Counted from the stretch's first letter, positions 36,478 to 46,884 are shown. The stretch is DNA of 64,000 bases from Opitutia bacterium UBA7350 (GCA_949524905.1 CATINC010000013.1:124001-188000), one strand, 5' to 3'. The notes: generated by a model from the sequence alone, not told the origin. Numbers and translations: made by a program.

Positions 36478-37311
36478 ATGCAAAAACGTTTCTTAAGTTT
36501 CACGCTGCTCTGGCTCGCTATCATACTAGCACTGACCTGCTTCGGTTCACATGGTGCCGTACTCCTTGTCACAATCGTTGCCCTGATGACGCAACTGGAA
36601 TTGTATCGACTGCTCCAAAAGATGGGAGTGCAGCCACAAGCGACCCTTGGGCTCCTGTGCGGAGCAGTCATTCTACTTGGGACCTACTACCTCCCGGGGC
36701 TCAATAGTGGCATCGAATTATTCCTGCTGAGTTATCTCATTATTGCTTTGACCATAGCCTGTGGAGACCAATCAAAAAATGGGCTTTCCAACACCCTAGG
36801 GACCCTCTTTGGGTTGACCTACGTTCCCTTCCTCCTGCATTTCCTACTTCTGACGATGCAACACGCCGAATCAGTCGGCCTCGGGAGCAGTAGCGGGATC
36901 TACCTCGGAATCTGGCTCATCACCGTTGCTAAAGCCAGTGATGTCGGCGGGCTCCTCTTTGGCATGTTTATTGGTAAAACACCGCTCTCTAAAATCAGCC
37001 CCGCCAAAACTTATGAAGGTGCGCTTGGGGGAATTTTTACCTCAGTCCTCATCGGACTGGGCTTGCATTTTTTCTTCCGTCCCGATGCCCTCCAAGCATT
37101 CACCTATGGACATGCCGCCCTCTTTGCTATCCCGATCGCCATAAGCGCCATCGCTTCTGACCTCGTGGAATCTGCCTTTAAGAGAACCGCTGGAATTAAG
37201 GATTCCGGGCAGATCATCCCCGGCATTGGCGGATTTTTTGATCTCACTGACAGCCTCATCCTAAGCGCTCCACTCGGCTACCTTCTCTTTAAATATTCCT
37301 TCTTCTGCTAG
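36478..37311 (+). CDS. cdsA: Phosphatidate cytidylyltransferase
   Basis: CdsA makes CDP-diacylglycerol, the precursor of bacterial phospholipids, in the inner membrane. The 277-residue protein has about eight membrane segments and the conserved C-terminal region KASDVGGLLFG...KISPAKTYEGALGG. The family signature is recognisable as SAFKRTAGIKDSGQIIPG. Where the signature usually has His-Gly-Gly and Asp-Arg-x-Asp, this protein has Ile-Gly-Gly and Asp-Leu-Thr-Asp. Position between uppS and dxr supports the assignment. Confidence 0.92.
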   Translation: MQKRFLSFTLLWLAIILALTCFGSHGAVLLVTIVALMTQLELYRLLQKMGVQPQATLGLLCGAVILLGTYYLPGLNSGIELFLLSYLIIALTIACGDQSKNGLSNTLGTLFGLTYVPFLLHFLLLTMQHAESVGLGSSSGIYLGIWLITVAKASDVGGLLFGMFIGKTPLSKISPAKTYEGALGGIFTSVLIGLGLHFFFRPDALQAFTYGHAALFAIPIAISAIASDLVESAFKRTAGIKDSGQIIPGIGGFFDLTDSLILSAPLGYLLFKYSFFC

Positions 37312-37320
37312 TTCCATTTT

Positions 37321-38487
37321 ATGACCGATTGTATTCGCAAGAAAATCGTCCTGCTAGGCGCAACCGGTTCTATCGGCAGCAATACCCTACAAGTGCTACG
37401 AGCGCACCCTGACCAACTTGAATTGATCGGTGTTTCCGCTCAGTCAAACGACCGTAAGCTCGCGGAGATCTGCTCTGAATTTAAAGTTCCATATGCAGTT
37501 TTAACGGATGAAAAGGCCTATGAAAAAGCCCAAGCCGAAAAGGTCTTTGATAGCTCCACTCGCCTCGCAGGCGGCAATGACGCTCTCTCCGAACTGGCGG
37601 GACTCCCCGAGGCGGATCTCGTGCTCGTCGCAGTCGTTGGTGCCTGCGGGTTGCAACCAACCTTGGCCGCCATAGAAGCTGGCAAAGATATCGCCCTCGC
37701 CAACAAAGAAGCCCTTGTCCTCGGAGGCGCTTTTGTCATGGAGCGCGCCCGCGAAAAAGGCATTCGTTTGCTGCCGACCGATAGCGAACACAACGCTATT
37801 TTTCAATGCCTTGAGGCACAACCCACCACCCAGCTTGATCGTATTATTCTAACGGCTTCGGGTGGACCGTTTCGCGACACACCGCTTGCAGAACTCGAAA
37901 AGGTTACCCCCAGTGATGCGGTGCAGCATCCTAACTGGTCAATGGGGCACAAAATCTCGGTCGACTCAGCTACCATGGCAAACAAAGGTCTTGAATTAAT
38001 CGAGGCACATTGGCTGTTTGGTCTGCCGCCCGAACAACTTCAAGTGGTCATCCATCCCCAGAGCATCGCCCATTCCTTCGTGCAATTCATTGACGGCTCC
38101 ATCCTTGCTCAAATGAGCCCGCCCTCTATGACCTTCCCCATTCAACATTGCCTGCTCTATCCTGAGCGTGCCCCAGCGGTTGAACCGACGCTTGATTTTC
38201 AACAAGCCTTTCAACTCGAATTTTGCCCACCAGATCCGCAACGTTTTCCCTGCTTGGTACTCGCATACGATAGTTTGCGGAACGGAGGCGGAGCGCCCGC
38301 AGTTTTTAACGCCGCTAACGAAATTGCGGTTGGACGTTTTCTAAGCAATGAACTTTCCTACCCAGCAATACCTCATTTGATAGAGGCCGTTTTGGAACAA
38401 TTGGCTGCAAGATCCGTCCCTGATATGGACTCCCTCCTCGCTCTTGATGCAGAAGCTCGCCAGCGTGCTCACGATTTTAAACTATAA
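37321..38487 (+). CDS. dxr: 1-deoxy-D-xylulose 5-phosphate reductoisomerase
   Basis: DXR converts deoxyxylulose 5-phosphate to methylerythritol 4-phosphate with NADPH and a divalent metal, the first committed MEP-pathway step. The 388-residue protein has the NADPH loop LGATGSIGSNTLQVL near 11-25, the NKEALVLGG segment, PTDSEHNAIFQCL (metal and substrate site), TASGGPFR, and HPNWSMGHKISVDSATMANK near 201-220. It shares the operon with ispG, the penultimate enzyme of the same pathway. Confidence 0.97.
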   Translation: MTDCIRKKIVLLGATGSIGSNTLQVLRAHPDQLELIGVSAQSNDRKLAEICSEFKVPYAVLTDEKAYEKAQAEKVFDSSTRLAGGNDALSELAGLPEADLVLVAVVGACGLQPTLAAIEAGKDIALANKEALVLGGAFVMERAREKGIRLLPTDSEHNAIFQCLEAQPTTQLDRIILTASGGPFRDTPLAELEKVTPSDAVQHPNWSMGHKISVDSATMANKGLELIEAHWLFGLPPEQLQVVIHPQSIAHSFVQFIDGSILAQMSPPSMTFPIQHCLLYPERAPAVEPTLDFQQAFQLEFCPPDPQRFPCLVLAYDSLRNGGGAPAVFNAANEIAVGRFLSNELSYPAIPHLIEAVLEQLAARSVPDMDSLLALDAEARQRAHDFKL

Positions 38488-38495
38488 AGACTCTC

Positions 38496-39932
38496 ATGAA
38501 TCTAATTCTCAATTTCTGGTTCATTCTCATTGCGGTATTCGTGCTGGGTTTCTCAATTTTTATACATGAACTAGGACATTTTATTGCCGCCCGCAAACGC
38601 GGCCTCATCGCCGACCGTTTTTCCATAGGCTTTGGACCGCGACTTTTTGGCTGGCATTATAAAGGCACCGATTTTCGAGTCTCCCTCCTTCCGCTCGGCG
38701 GATATGTCTCCCTTCCGCAACTCGCTGATATGGGTCGAGTAGAAGGCGCACAAGACGGATCCAGTGAGCCTTTGCCGCCGATTTCGTACGCAGATAAAAT
38801 GATTGTTTCCGTCATGGGAGTGGTCTTTAACTGTCTGCTCGCATTGCTGATTTCGTTAATTCTGTGGGGAGTCGGTCGGGAAGTCATTAATTCCACCGAA
38901 GTTGGGCATGTCGCCCAACAAATTGTCAATTCTGAGAACCAAATTGTACCTGGACCTGCCTTTACTGCCGGACTACAAACGGGGGATACCATCACCGAAA
39001 TCGACGGGCAGAAAATTCACGACTGGATGCAATTTCAGAGCGCACTGGTGACTGGGACTGGACGCACCGACGACGGGCGCCCGATGTTACAATTAGGAAT
39101 TCTTCGGGATAACAACCCCCTTGAACTCAAAATCTATCCTGCCTTAGTTTCGCGGGAATCAATCCGCTACATTGGCATCGAGCCCGCTTCCGACGACGGC
39201 GCAGCTCCTATTATTACCCTCCTTGAAGAAAATATGCCCGCCCTCGGGGCAGGCTTAAAAGTGGGCGACCGCCTTATGGAATTAGATGGTGAAGCCATCA
39301 TTTCAGGCGGCTTTCTTAAGACTTACCTGAGCCGACATGGTGATCGAAGCATTGATGTAACTGTAGACCGCAATGGGCAACGCCTGACCCTGCCCGTGCA
39401 ACCGCGCATCAAAACCGAAAATAACGAAACCACCGCCCGCTTCGGATTCGCATATAGTTTTCCTTATAAGACCGAACGGATTCACTACAGCCCCATTGCT
39501 CAAATCAAACGCTTTGTCGCCACTATTGGGCGCACCTTCTACGCTTTGGTAAACCGTGATTCTGACGTCAAAATGCGAAACATGAGTGGTCCGGTAGGGA
39601 TCGTGCACGGGCTCACCCATATGGCACGAAGCGGACTCATGGAGATTCTATGGTTCACGGCCTTCATTAATATCAACCTTGGATTGATAAATCTCCTCCC
39701 AGTTCCCGTACTCGATGGAGGGCATATGCTCTTTGCTACCATCAGTAAAATAATTGGCCGCCCGCTTCCACGTCGTTTCATTGAGAGTCTACAAGCTGCA
39801 TTTGTCATGCTCTTGCTTGGATTTATGCTCTATGTGAGTTTCTTTGATCTTGAGCGAGTCGGCCTAGACACTGGACTCATCAAGGATCCGGAGCCTGTTG
39901 CCGCTGAACCCGCTCATCTGGCTCAACCATAA
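38496..39932 (+). CDS. rseP: RseP-type intramembrane site-2 metalloprotease
   Basis: RseP cleaves membrane proteins within the bilayer, such as anti-sigma factors and leftover signal peptides. The 478-residue protein has the zinc site HELGH near 24-28 in the first helix, the second zinc element LLPVPVLDGGHMLF near 402-415, and about four membrane helices. Two PDZ-like domains lie between (around 140-200 and 235-300; GLQTGDTITEIDG and GLKVGDRLMELDG). Its position in the isoprenoid/phospholipid operon is conserved in many bacteria. The ispG ATG follows one base after its stop. Confidence 0.95.
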   Translation: MNLILNFWFILIAVFVLGFSIFIHELGHFIAARKRGLIADRFSIGFGPRLFGWHYKGTDFRVSLLPLGGYVSLPQLADMGRVEGAQDGSSEPLPPISYADKMIVSVMGVVFNCLLALLISLILWGVGREVINSTEVGHVAQQIVNSENQIVPGPAFTAGLQTGDTITEIDGQKIHDWMQFQSALVTGTGRTDDGRPMLQLGILRDNNPLELKIYPALVSRESIRYIGIEPASDDGAAPIITLLEENMPALGAGLKVGDRLMELDGEAIISGGFLKTYLSRHGDRSIDVTVDRNGQRLTLPVQPRIKTENNETTARFGFAYSFPYKTERIHYSPIAQIKRFVATIGRTFYALVNRDSDVKMRNMSGPVGIVHGLTHMARSGLMEILWFTAFININLGLINLLPVPVLDGGHMLFATISKIIGRPLPRRFIESLQAAFVMLLLGFMLYVSFFDLERVGLDTGLIKDPEPVAAEPAHLAQP

Positions 39933-39933
39933 A

Positions 39934-41988
39934 ATGACCGCACCCGCGACATATTGCGCTTCACGTTTTCAATCCCAGCGTCGCTTAAGCCGCGAAGTAA
40001 GCATTGGCGCGATCGCTATAGGCGGAAATCAACCCCTGCGAATACAGTCGATGACTACCACCTCCACGCAAGACGTTGCCGCAACGGTGAAGCAATCCCT
40101 CGCACTCGCTGAAGCAGGTTGTGAAATTGTACGCATCACCGCACCCAACAAAAAAGCCGCCGAAGCCCTCGGCCCCATTGCCCGTGAATTGCGTGCCGCC
40201 GGTTGCGAAGTGCCTCTAGTCGCCGATATCCATTTTCTTCCCAGTGCTGCTATGGAAGCCGCAAAACACGTTGAAAAAGTCCGCATCAATCCAGGTAATT
40301 ACGCCGACAAAAAAAAGTTTGCGGTTCAAGAATACAGTGAGGATGACTACGCTGCAGAATTAGAACGCTTACACGAAGCCTTCAGTCCGATCGTCTTGCG
40401 ATGCAAAGAATACGGACGCGCCATGCGCATCGGCACAAACCACGGTTCTCTCTCCGATCGAATCATGAATCGATACGGCGACACTCCGCTCGGGATGGTT
40501 GAGAGCGCTCTAGAATTTATTCGTATTGCAGAAAGTCACGGCTTCCAAGACATCTGCCTTTCCATGAAAGCAAGTAATCCCAAGGTTATGGTAGAGGCCT
40601 ATCGCCTAGCGGTAGCCCGCATGGACCAAGAAAAGATGAACTACCCACTTCACTTGGGCGTCACTGAAGCTGGAGATGGCGAAGATGCCCGTGCAAAAAG
40701 TGCCATTGGAATTGGCAGTCTTCTATATGACGGACTCGGTGACACCATTCGGGTCTCCTTAACCGAGGATCCCGTTTACGAAATCCCAGTCGCCCGAGAA
40801 CTTGCCGATAAAGCCATGCAACTTTGGGCAAAAGACCTCCACACGGAAACGGTGAGCCCTGCGCAGGACGCGATCAATCCATACGAGTTTACGCGCCGCC
40901 CGACCAAAGCTATTACTCTGAACAAAGACTGCCGTATGGGCGGTGATGCTGCGCCGGTTGTCATTATAAAGACCCAGCACGCTATCACTGAAACGCAAGC
41001 GATTATCGAATCAGTTTGTCGCACACAAATGAGCCAAAAAGACAGCGGCATCGAAGGCTTGCTCATAAAAATTGAGAGGCCCGAATCGCTGGCCGCTTTT
41101 GCGAAGCTCTACCAAGGATTAGAAAGTGTCCTAACCACCTGCTTCCTAGAATTGAGCGATGTCATCGATCTTTGTGACCTAGAAGCCTTTGAGTGGCCTA
41201 CAAGGAACTTGTGCGGAATAACCCTGGTGCAAACCCTTCATGCGGAGGATGCATTTTATGCCGCCCAGTTACACCTGTTTTGCCGTAAGCACGGTTTTAA
41301 TTTCGCCCTCGATTGCAATGCGGAGGATCTTGAGGACGGCCTTGGAGAAAGATTAAAAGCAAATGGACCCGAAGCTTTGCTGCTCAGTTGCGGAGCTGGA
41401 TGGAATGCGAGACTGCACCCGCTCGGAAGCTATCGCGCCCTCGCCGAAGCGGCAGAAAAATATCTCCCGCAGGTGCCTCTATGGATTCGTAATACCGCCG
41501 CAAACACCCTCAGCCCAAAGGATTATTTCAGTGATCGCTTACTTGAAAGCAGCATCCTGAGCGGGTCGCTCCTGTGCGATGGCCTCGGCGACGCTATCAG
41601 CATCGAAACGGAACCCCTCATCGAAAAAGCGAATGTCCTCGCGTATACTATCTTGCAAGGTGCGCGGGCGCGCATTTCGAAAACAGAATTTGTAGCCTGC
41701 CCAAGTTGTGGACGCACGCTGTTCGATCTACAAGAAGTCACTCAAAGCATCCGAGCACGCACCCATCATCTCAAAGGGGTCACCATTGCCATTATGGGAT
41801 GTATTGTAAATGGCCCTGGAGAAATGGCCGATGCTGACTTTGGCTACGTCGGCGGCGCACCCGATAAAATCAACTTATACGTCGGTCGAGCATGCGTGGA
41901 ATATAACGTCCCCGCAAGCGATGCGCTCGACCGCCTGATTGAATTGATTAAAAGCCACGGCAAATGGGTTGAACCCGATGCCGTTTAG
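39934..41988 (+). CDS. ispG: 4-hydroxy-3-methylbut-2-enyl-diphosphate synthase, long form
   Basis: IspG reduces MEcPP to HMBPP in the MEP pathway using a [4Fe-4S] cluster. At 684 residues it is the long type with a large insertion between the TIM barrel and the cluster domain, as in plants, chlamydiae and Bacteroidetes; the E. coli type is near 370. Landmarks are [17 protein letters not shown] near 28-44, [14 protein letters not shown], the cluster cysteines in CPSCGR near 588 and [16 protein letters not shown] near 622. The ATG at 39934 is used; an earlier ATG at 39898 lies inside rseP. The stop overlaps rdgB, which runs the other way, by four bases. Confidence 0.95.
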   Translation: MTAPATYCASRFQSQRRLSREVSIGAIAIGGNQPLRIQSMTTTSTQDVAATVKQSLALAEAGCEIVRITAPNKKAAEALGPIARELRAAGCEVPLVADIHFLPSAAMEAAKHVEKVRINPGNYADKKKFAVQEYSEDDYAAELERLHEAFSPIVLRCKEYGRAMRIGTNHGSLSDRIMNRYGDTPLGMVESALEFIRIAESHGFQDICLSMKASNPKVMVEAYRLAVARMDQEKMNYPLHLGVTEAGDGEDARAKSAIGIGSLLYDGLGDTIRVSLTEDPVYEIPVARELADKAMQLWAKDLHTETVSPAQDAINPYEFTRRPTKAITLNKDCRMGGDAAPVVIIKTQHAITETQAIIESVCRTQMSQKDSGIEGLLIKIERPESLAAFAKLYQGLESVLTTCFLELSDVIDLCDLEAFEWPTRNLCGITLVQTLHAEDAFYAAQLHLFCRKHGFNFALDCNAEDLEDGLGERLKANGPEALLLSCGAGWNARLHPLGSYRALAEAAEKYLPQVPLWIRNTAANTLSPKDYFSDRLLESSILSGSLLCDGLGDAISIETEPLIEKANVLAYTILQGARARISKTEFVACPSCGRTLFDLQEVTQSIRARTHHLKGVTIAIMGCIVNGPGEMADADFGYVGGAPDKINLYVGRACVEYNVPASDALDRLIELIKSHGKWVEPDAV

Positions 41989-42581
41989 TGGACTGCTGCG
42001 AGAAAATCCCGCAGTCCCTGAATCGCCCGCGAGCGATGGCTTAGCAGCCCTTTGACCGCCTCGCCTAATTCCCCAAAGCTTTTCTGGTACCCCTCTGGTA
42101 TAAAAATTGGATCGTAGCCAAAACCTTGATTCCCTCGCGGTTCTTTTGCAATCGCACCCTCGCAACTGCCCTCAAAGAAATGGGTTTTCCCTCCACCAGT
42201 GCGTAGGCAGAGGACACATCGGAACCGCGCCGAGCGGCGTGAAGATTCTACGCCGTAAAGCGAAGTAAGGAGCTTGTTGAGATTGGTGGCATCGTCTGCA
42301 TTCGTACCGGCATAACGTGCAGAATAAACCCCTGGCGCACCATCAAGAAAATCAACTTCCAGACCCGAGTCATCCGCAAGTACATAGGCCCCCAGTGGCG
42401 CAAGGGCAGATACAGCATCCGCCTTTAATTTTGCATTGGCTTCAAATGTTGTCCCATTTTCCTCTACTGTAGGCATCCCACCCACCACGGCGGCAGAATC
42501 AACCTGCTGGCTTAAGCCCGATAGTAGTTGTTCAAATTCGAGCACCTTGTGGGCATTGCCGGTAGCGATGATGATTTGCAT
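41985..42581 (-). CDS. rdgB: XTP/dITP diphosphatase (RdgB/HAM1)
   Basis: This enzyme removes damaged purine nucleotides (dITP, XTP) from the pool by hydrolysis to monophosphates. The 198-residue product is normal in length. Motifs are [13 protein letters not shown] near 3-15, the metal and base site [24 protein letters not shown] in two blocks, [15 protein letters not shown] and SHRSRAI near the end. It follows ribD by seven bases on the minus strand and ends four bases inside ispG. Confidence 0.95.
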   Translation of the reverse strand: MQIIIATGNAHKVLEFEQLLSGLSQQVDSAAVVGGMPTVEENGTTFEANAKLKADAVSALAPLGAYVLADDSGLEVDFLDGAPGVYSARYAGTNADDATNLNKLLTSLYGVESSRRSARFRCVLCLRTGGGKTHFFEGSCEGAIAKEPRGNQGFGYDPIFIPEGYQKSFGELGEAVKGLLSHRSRAIQGLRDFLAAVH

Positions 42582-42588
42582 AGTTTAA

Positions 42589-43677
42589 TTACTTTGTTAG
42601 CCAGCCGCGAACTAGCTGATCGACACCATGATTTTCTTTGCGCAAATCCTCTAGTTGGTAAGGACCGGTGAGTGTATAAGGGGAAGCTTCCGGAGATGCT
42701 CCCGGCGCGATGTAATGAAAGAGGTAGTCCACCTCACCTTGCGCGAGAAGAGCCGCACTCAAGGTTGGTCCGGGTTCAAGGTAGATCCCATAAAGTTCTT
42801 CTTCTACGCAACGTTCACGAAAAGCGGCCCAATCCAATCGTCCGTCGGGATGTGGTAATTCCCAAAGCGTTGTGCCGCGCTCATTGTAAGCGGCCACACC
42901 ATTGATTCCGGGGGCGCAAACAACAATCGTCGCCTCAACAAATGCATCCTTAAAAATCTTTAAGTCCTTTAAGGCTTTGGCGGTTTTTAAATTTCGGTCA
43001 AAAACAAAGCGTCGAGGGGATTGCTCCGGCAGACTTGCCTGCCGGACCGTAAGGGCGGGATCGTCGCTGAGAGCAGTATTGGCACTCACCCCAATCGCAG
43101 GAAAATATTGCCGCCAACGCATAACATCCAATCGTGCCTCTGCCCCCGTTACCCAGCGCGCCTCACGTTCCGATGGAGCGAACTCACCCTCCCCAGTTGT
43201 GGCAATCTTCGCCGCAATGAGCGGCGTTTTTTGGGTGATCCAATGCTTAAAAATTAAATTTAAATCGGTGCTCTCTGCAGCCAACACCCCATTGACAACT
43301 TCGACGCCTGCCGCCCGTAAAATCTGCAAACCTTTCCCAGCATGAACCGGGTTAGGATCGTCTGCACCTATGACCACGCGTCGAAAACCCGCCTCTAGTA
43401 TTGCCGAGGTGCAAGCACCGGTACGACCATGCGTTGAGCAGGGTTCAAGGGTCACGTACAATGTAGCGTCCTTAGCCGGTGCTCGCCCAAGCTCATTTAA
43501 AGCTTCAACTTCAGCATGTGCGGCACCATCAGCACGATGCCAACCTTCCGCCACAACAGCGTCGGATTCAACAATGACCGCGCCCACTAAAGGATTAGGA
43601 TGTGTTTGCCCCCAAGCTCGACGTGCCAAATTCAAGGCGTGTCGCATCCATTTTTGATCGGTGTAGTTTTCAGGCAT
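42589..43677 (-). CDS. ribD: Riboflavin biosynthesis protein RibD (deaminase/reductase)
   Basis: RibD carries out the deamination and reduction steps that follow GTP cyclohydrolase II in riboflavin synthesis. Counted from the ATG at 43677 it has 362 residues. The N-terminal cytidine-deaminase-like zinc domain shows HPNPLVGAVIV, HAEVEAL near 52-58 and PCSTHGRTGAC near 79-89. The C-terminal reductase domain (about 150-362) begins with KTPLIAAKIATT but is divergent later on. An upstream ATG (43704) would overlap the metallo-hydrolase gene, so 43677 is preferred, ten bases after that gene's stop. Confidence 0.92.
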   Translation of the reverse strand: MPENYTDQKWMRHALNLARRAWGQTHPNPLVGAVIVESDAVVAEGWHRADGAAHAEVEALNELGRAPAKDATLYVTLEPCSTHGRTGACTSAILEAGFRRVVIGADDPNPVHAGKGLQILRAAGVEVVNGVLAAESTDLNLIFKHWITQKTPLIAAKIATTGEGEFAPSEREARWVTGAEARLDVMRWRQYFPAIGVSANTALSDDPALTVRQASLPEQSPRRFVFDRNLKTAKALKDLKIFKDAFVEATIVVCAPGINGVAAYNERGTTLWELPHPDGRLDWAAFRERCVEEELYGIYLEPGPTLSAALLAQGEVDYLFHYIAPGASPEASPYTLTGPYQLEDLRKENHGVDQLVRGWLTK

Positions 43678-43687
43678 GCGCGATGAC

Positions 43688-44323
43688 TCAATTAGGTCGG
43701 ACAAAAGGATTCCCTGCCTTTTCAGCGGCTACGGAAGTTGTCGGGCCATGCCCGGGGTATAGGGTAGTTGTTTCCGGCAAGGTATAGACCTGAGATTGAA
43801 TCGAACGCTCTAGCAGTGAAAAATCCCCACCGGGTAAATCATAACGACCTACGCTGCCCGCAAAAATAACATCTCCAACAAAGGCAGCTTCCAGAGCTGG
43901 CGCATAAATCAAAATATTACCCGGGCAATGCCCTGGCACGTGACGCACTTCCATGGGCGATCCTAGAATTTCTAAACTTTGTCCATCCTCTAACCAATGC
44001 GTAACAGTAACCGGATTTAAGTCCAATCCCGGCACAGCATATGAAGCCATCCTCGACGGCGCATCCAATAAGGGACGGTCATCAGCGTGACCATAAATTG
44101 GAATCCCTGCAGTTGCGAAAGCGTGGGCATCGATGATATGATCCCAGTGACCATGTGTTAGTATAAGGCCCTCAATGGTACAGTCGTGCTTGGAGGCAAG
44201 ATCGCTTACCCATGAGTAAGCACGCTGCGGTGCGTCAATGACCCAAGCGGACTTTTGTGCAGTATCTATAAGGGTAATCGCATTCGTGCCGATGGGCGGT
44301 AATTCTTGGACATGTATTTCCAT
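43688..44323 (-). CDS. Metallo-beta-lactamase-fold hydrolase (glyoxalase II-like)
   Basis: The 211-residue protein has the complete dinuclear-metal set of the fold: THGHWDH near 58-64, the histidine in VPGHCPGN near 132, the aspartate in FVGDVIF near 150 and the last histidine in YPGHGP near 194. YcbL/GloB-type members hydrolyse thioesters such as lactoylglutathione. The short length without a C-terminal substrate domain matches YcbL-like enzymes rather than full glyoxalase II. The ATG at 44323 gives the family N-terminus. It leads the minus-strand run MBL-ribD-rdgB. Confidence 0.85.
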   Translation of the reverse strand: MEIHVQELPPIGTNAITLIDTAQKSAWVIDAPQRAYSWVSDLASKHDCTIEGLILTHGHWDHIIDAHAFATAGIPIYGHADDRPLLDAPSRMASYAVPGLDLNPVTVTHWLEDGQSLEILGSPMEVRHVPGHCPGNILIYAPALEAAFVGDVIFAGSVGRYDLPGGDFSLLERSIQSQVYTLPETTTLYPGHGPTTSVAAEKAGNPFVRPN

Positions 44324-44420
44324 TTTGAATAATAATGAATGGCTTGTAAGAGCTTTCAACCCAGAAGCGTCGCTCTGCACTTGCTAATTCCTCGTCCCTG
44401 TAATTATTTTAAATTTAGGT

Positions 44421-45320
44421 ATGTTTCATTCTCTCCAGCCGAGCAAAAACCACTTTCAAGTTATTTTACTTTGCTTGTACCTCCTGTCGTCGATGCCGCT
44501 GCAACTATTGAGCGAGGAGCCGATCACCATACCCACCTTGCATGAAAGTATCGATCAATCCTTTAAATTACTGAACCAAGGTAATACCCAAAAAGCGCTC
44601 GAAAGCTTTCAAATCATTTTGGAAACGGATCCGGGTAACCTACAGGCTCAACTGGGTCAGGCTATGATTTATAATAAACTTGCACGCTACCCAGAAGCCT
44701 TTGCGGCATACAATCGCCTGACCGAGCAACTCCCCACGAACTCGTTTGCTTGGAATGGCCGCGGGTTAGCTGCTTTTAATCTTGGGAAATTTGATGCCGC
44801 TCTCGATTCCTTTTGCTTTGCCAGTGAAATGACTCCCACAGGATATCATTACGAATCACTAGCCTGGACTTACATGTGCCGCGGTGAGTTTGATTTGGCC
44901 GCCCAAAACGCCAAGCGGGCAAACTTGCTCTACACCCGCGATGGCGAATACACGCTCTACCCCTTATTACTAGCGTATTTTGCTCACCTCGAAGCAGGCG
45001 ATCTTGAAAGCGCCCAAAAGACCCTAAACTACAGCCTTTCCAATCTTCTTCAGACTGGCTGGCCTCTCCCAGTATTAGACTTTCTTGTGGGTAAAACGGA
45101 TATCGCCGAACTCATCAGTCATATTAAAAATTCCGCCCAAGAAACTGAGGTGCATACTTACCTAGGATTGTATTGGCGCGCACAAGGTGATTATGCAATC
45201 GCTACGCGGCATCTTGATTGGGTCCGTAAACAAGGAGATCCTTCCGTATTTGAATTTGTACTTGCTCGGGCACTTCCAAAGAATTCTGAGTACACCGCAT
45301 TGATGCCCAAAGTTCGCTAG
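44421..45320 (+). CDS. Secreted TPR protein
   Basis: The 299-residue protein begins with a signal-peptide-like hydrophobic stretch (about 13-30, cleavage near LLSEE). TPR units follow from about 40 to 160 (for example QSFKLLNQGNTQKALESFQ and FAWNGRGLAAFNLGKFDAAL) and again around 250-290, as in NlpI-like periplasmic TPR proteins. No enzymatic motif is seen. It is divergent from the metallo-hydrolase gene and ends four bases from murJ, which is convergent. Confidence 0.78.
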   Translation: MFHSLQPSKNHFQVILLCLYLLSSMPLQLLSEEPITIPTLHESIDQSFKLLNQGNTQKALESFQIILETDPGNLQAQLGQAMIYNKLARYPEAFAAYNRLTEQLPTNSFAWNGRGLAAFNLGKFDAALDSFCFASEMTPTGYHYESLAWTYMCRGEFDLAAQNAKRANLLYTRDGEYTLYPLLLAYFAHLEAGDLESAQKTLNYSLSNLLQTGWPLPVLDFLVGKTDIAELISHIKNSAQETEVHTYLGLYWRAQGDYAIATRHLDWVRKQGDPSVFEFVLARALPKNSEYTALMPKVR

Positions 45321-45324
45321 TCGG

Positions 45325-46884
45325 CTAATCCGCTTTTTTTAGCAAGCGACGCAACAAATCGCCCAAGTCGCGCATACCCTCAAAGCGGAGAGCCATGAGG
45401 CAAAGACCGTAAACAAGCACTCCACCGGGAATCAGCAACAGCACCACGACAAAGGAAGCTGATTTTGAATCCAACCCCATACCTGCGGGAACACCCCTCA
45501 GGAGGAGACAGAAAAGCCCCATTAAGATCCCCGATAAAATAATTTTTACTACGGGCAAGTACAAAGTCTGGAGCTTCAAACTGGAATGCCTATGCCGGAT
45601 TCCATTCAACAAAAGTACCGACTGGATAAGCGCCGCAATGACATTTGCCCAAGCCAGGCCCTGTTCTCCAATCCAGGACATCAAAGCCAGTGCTAGCACA
45701 AGGTTTACCAAAAGACACACCACTGCAATACGGACAGGAGCGCGCATCTCTTTATCCGCATATAGGCCCCGTGTCGCAAACGTTGCTAGAGAATAAAAAG
45801 GTAAACCTAAACCATAGATCGCAACCAATGGAGCCGTTCGCAGAACATCATTGACCTCAAATGCCTGCCATTGAAATAAGGCTACCAGGATCGGATTAGC
45901 TAAGACCGCCAAACCGATACCCGCAGGAATTGAAACTGACAAAACTAAAATCATCCCCGATAAAAAACGCTCATTAAAAATATGCCCCCGACCTGCTGCA
46001 CGAGCGCGCGCCATCTGCGGGAAAAAAACCGCCACGACCGCAAAAACAAAAATACCTAGGGGCAATTCCATTAAACGGCCGGACATATAAAGCACTGCAG
46101 CAGCGCCTTCATTTAGACCAAATGCCAAAAGCCGAGAAATCAGGATATTGACCTGCAAGACTGCCGCACCCAACAAGCTCGGCAGGAGCAAGTGCCATAG
46201 TTCACTCATTTCCTGGGTATGCGTATGCGTTCGTTGGAGTCGCCAACCTGCCCGCTTCAAATCGATCAAGGGTAGCGATAACTGCAAGAGGCCACCGAGC
46301 AAAACTCCACCACATAGGCAGTAAACCAATGCGGTCTTACTCTCAAACCAGAGACTGCCTAAGATCAAGGCGGCAATCATACACAGATTTAGCAACATGG
46401 GCGCACTCGCCGCTATGAAAAACCGCCCGAGCACATTGAGAGCCGCCGTCACCAAAGCAGCGAGGCAAATGAAAAATGTATATGGCAACAAGTAAACTGC
46501 CAAACCCGCACTCATCTTCCAACGACCCGTTAGTAAGTCGCACTCAGTAAGCAACTTAAAGAGAACCATTCCACACAGCACTAATGCCAAGAGTGTCCAG
46601 CACATACGTAGAAAAATACGGTTAAAAAATGCAAATGCACCTATTTGCCCGCCGCGTTCTAGTGAACCAGAGAAGACTGGAACAAAAGCCGAAGTTAAGG
46701 CTCCTTCTCCCAGTAAACGCCTAAAAAGATTGGGAAGTGTAAAAGCTAAAATAAAAGCTGAACTCCAGACGCCTGCACCCAATGCGGCAAAAAGAACAAC
46801 ATCCCGTACCAAGCCCAGCACCCGCGATCCAATCGTGGGCAAACTCACCGACGCAATCTTTCTAAGTTCTTTCAAAGCAGACAT
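45325..46884 (-). CDS. murJ: Lipid II flippase MurJ
   Basis: MurJ moves lipid II across the inner membrane for peptidoglycan synthesis. The 519-residue product (ATG at 46884) has about fourteen membrane helices and the MVF-family opening IGSRVLGLVRDVVLFAALGAG with FRRLLGEGALTSAFVPVF near 58-75. Basic residues of the central cavity (the Arg in the first helix, RR in FRRLLGEG) are kept. An upstream in-frame ATG (46923) gives an unlikely polar leader. It diverges from pta. Confidence 0.94.
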   Translation of the reverse strand: MSALKELRKIASVSLPTIGSRVLGLVRDVVLFAALGAGVWSSAFILAFTLPNLFRRLLGEGALTSAFVPVFSGSLERGGQIGAFAFFNRIFLRMCWTLLALVLCGMVLFKLLTECDLLTGRWKMSAGLAVYLLPYTFFICLAALVTAALNVLGRFFIAASAPMLLNLCMIAALILGSLWFESKTALVYCLCGGVLLGGLLQLSLPLIDLKRAGWRLQRTHTHTQEMSELWHLLLPSLLGAAVLQVNILISRLLAFGLNEGAAAVLYMSGRLMELPLGIFVFAVVAVFFPQMARARAAGRGHIFNERFLSGMILVLSVSIPAGIGLAVLANPILVALFQWQAFEVNDVLRTAPLVAIYGLGLPFYSLATFATRGLYADKEMRAPVRIAVVCLLVNLVLALALMSWIGEQGLAWANVIAALIQSVLLLNGIRHRHSSLKLQTLYLPVVKIILSGILMGLFCLLLRGVPAGMGLDSKSASFVVVLLLIPGGVLVYGLCLMALRFEGMRDLGDLLRRLLKKAD

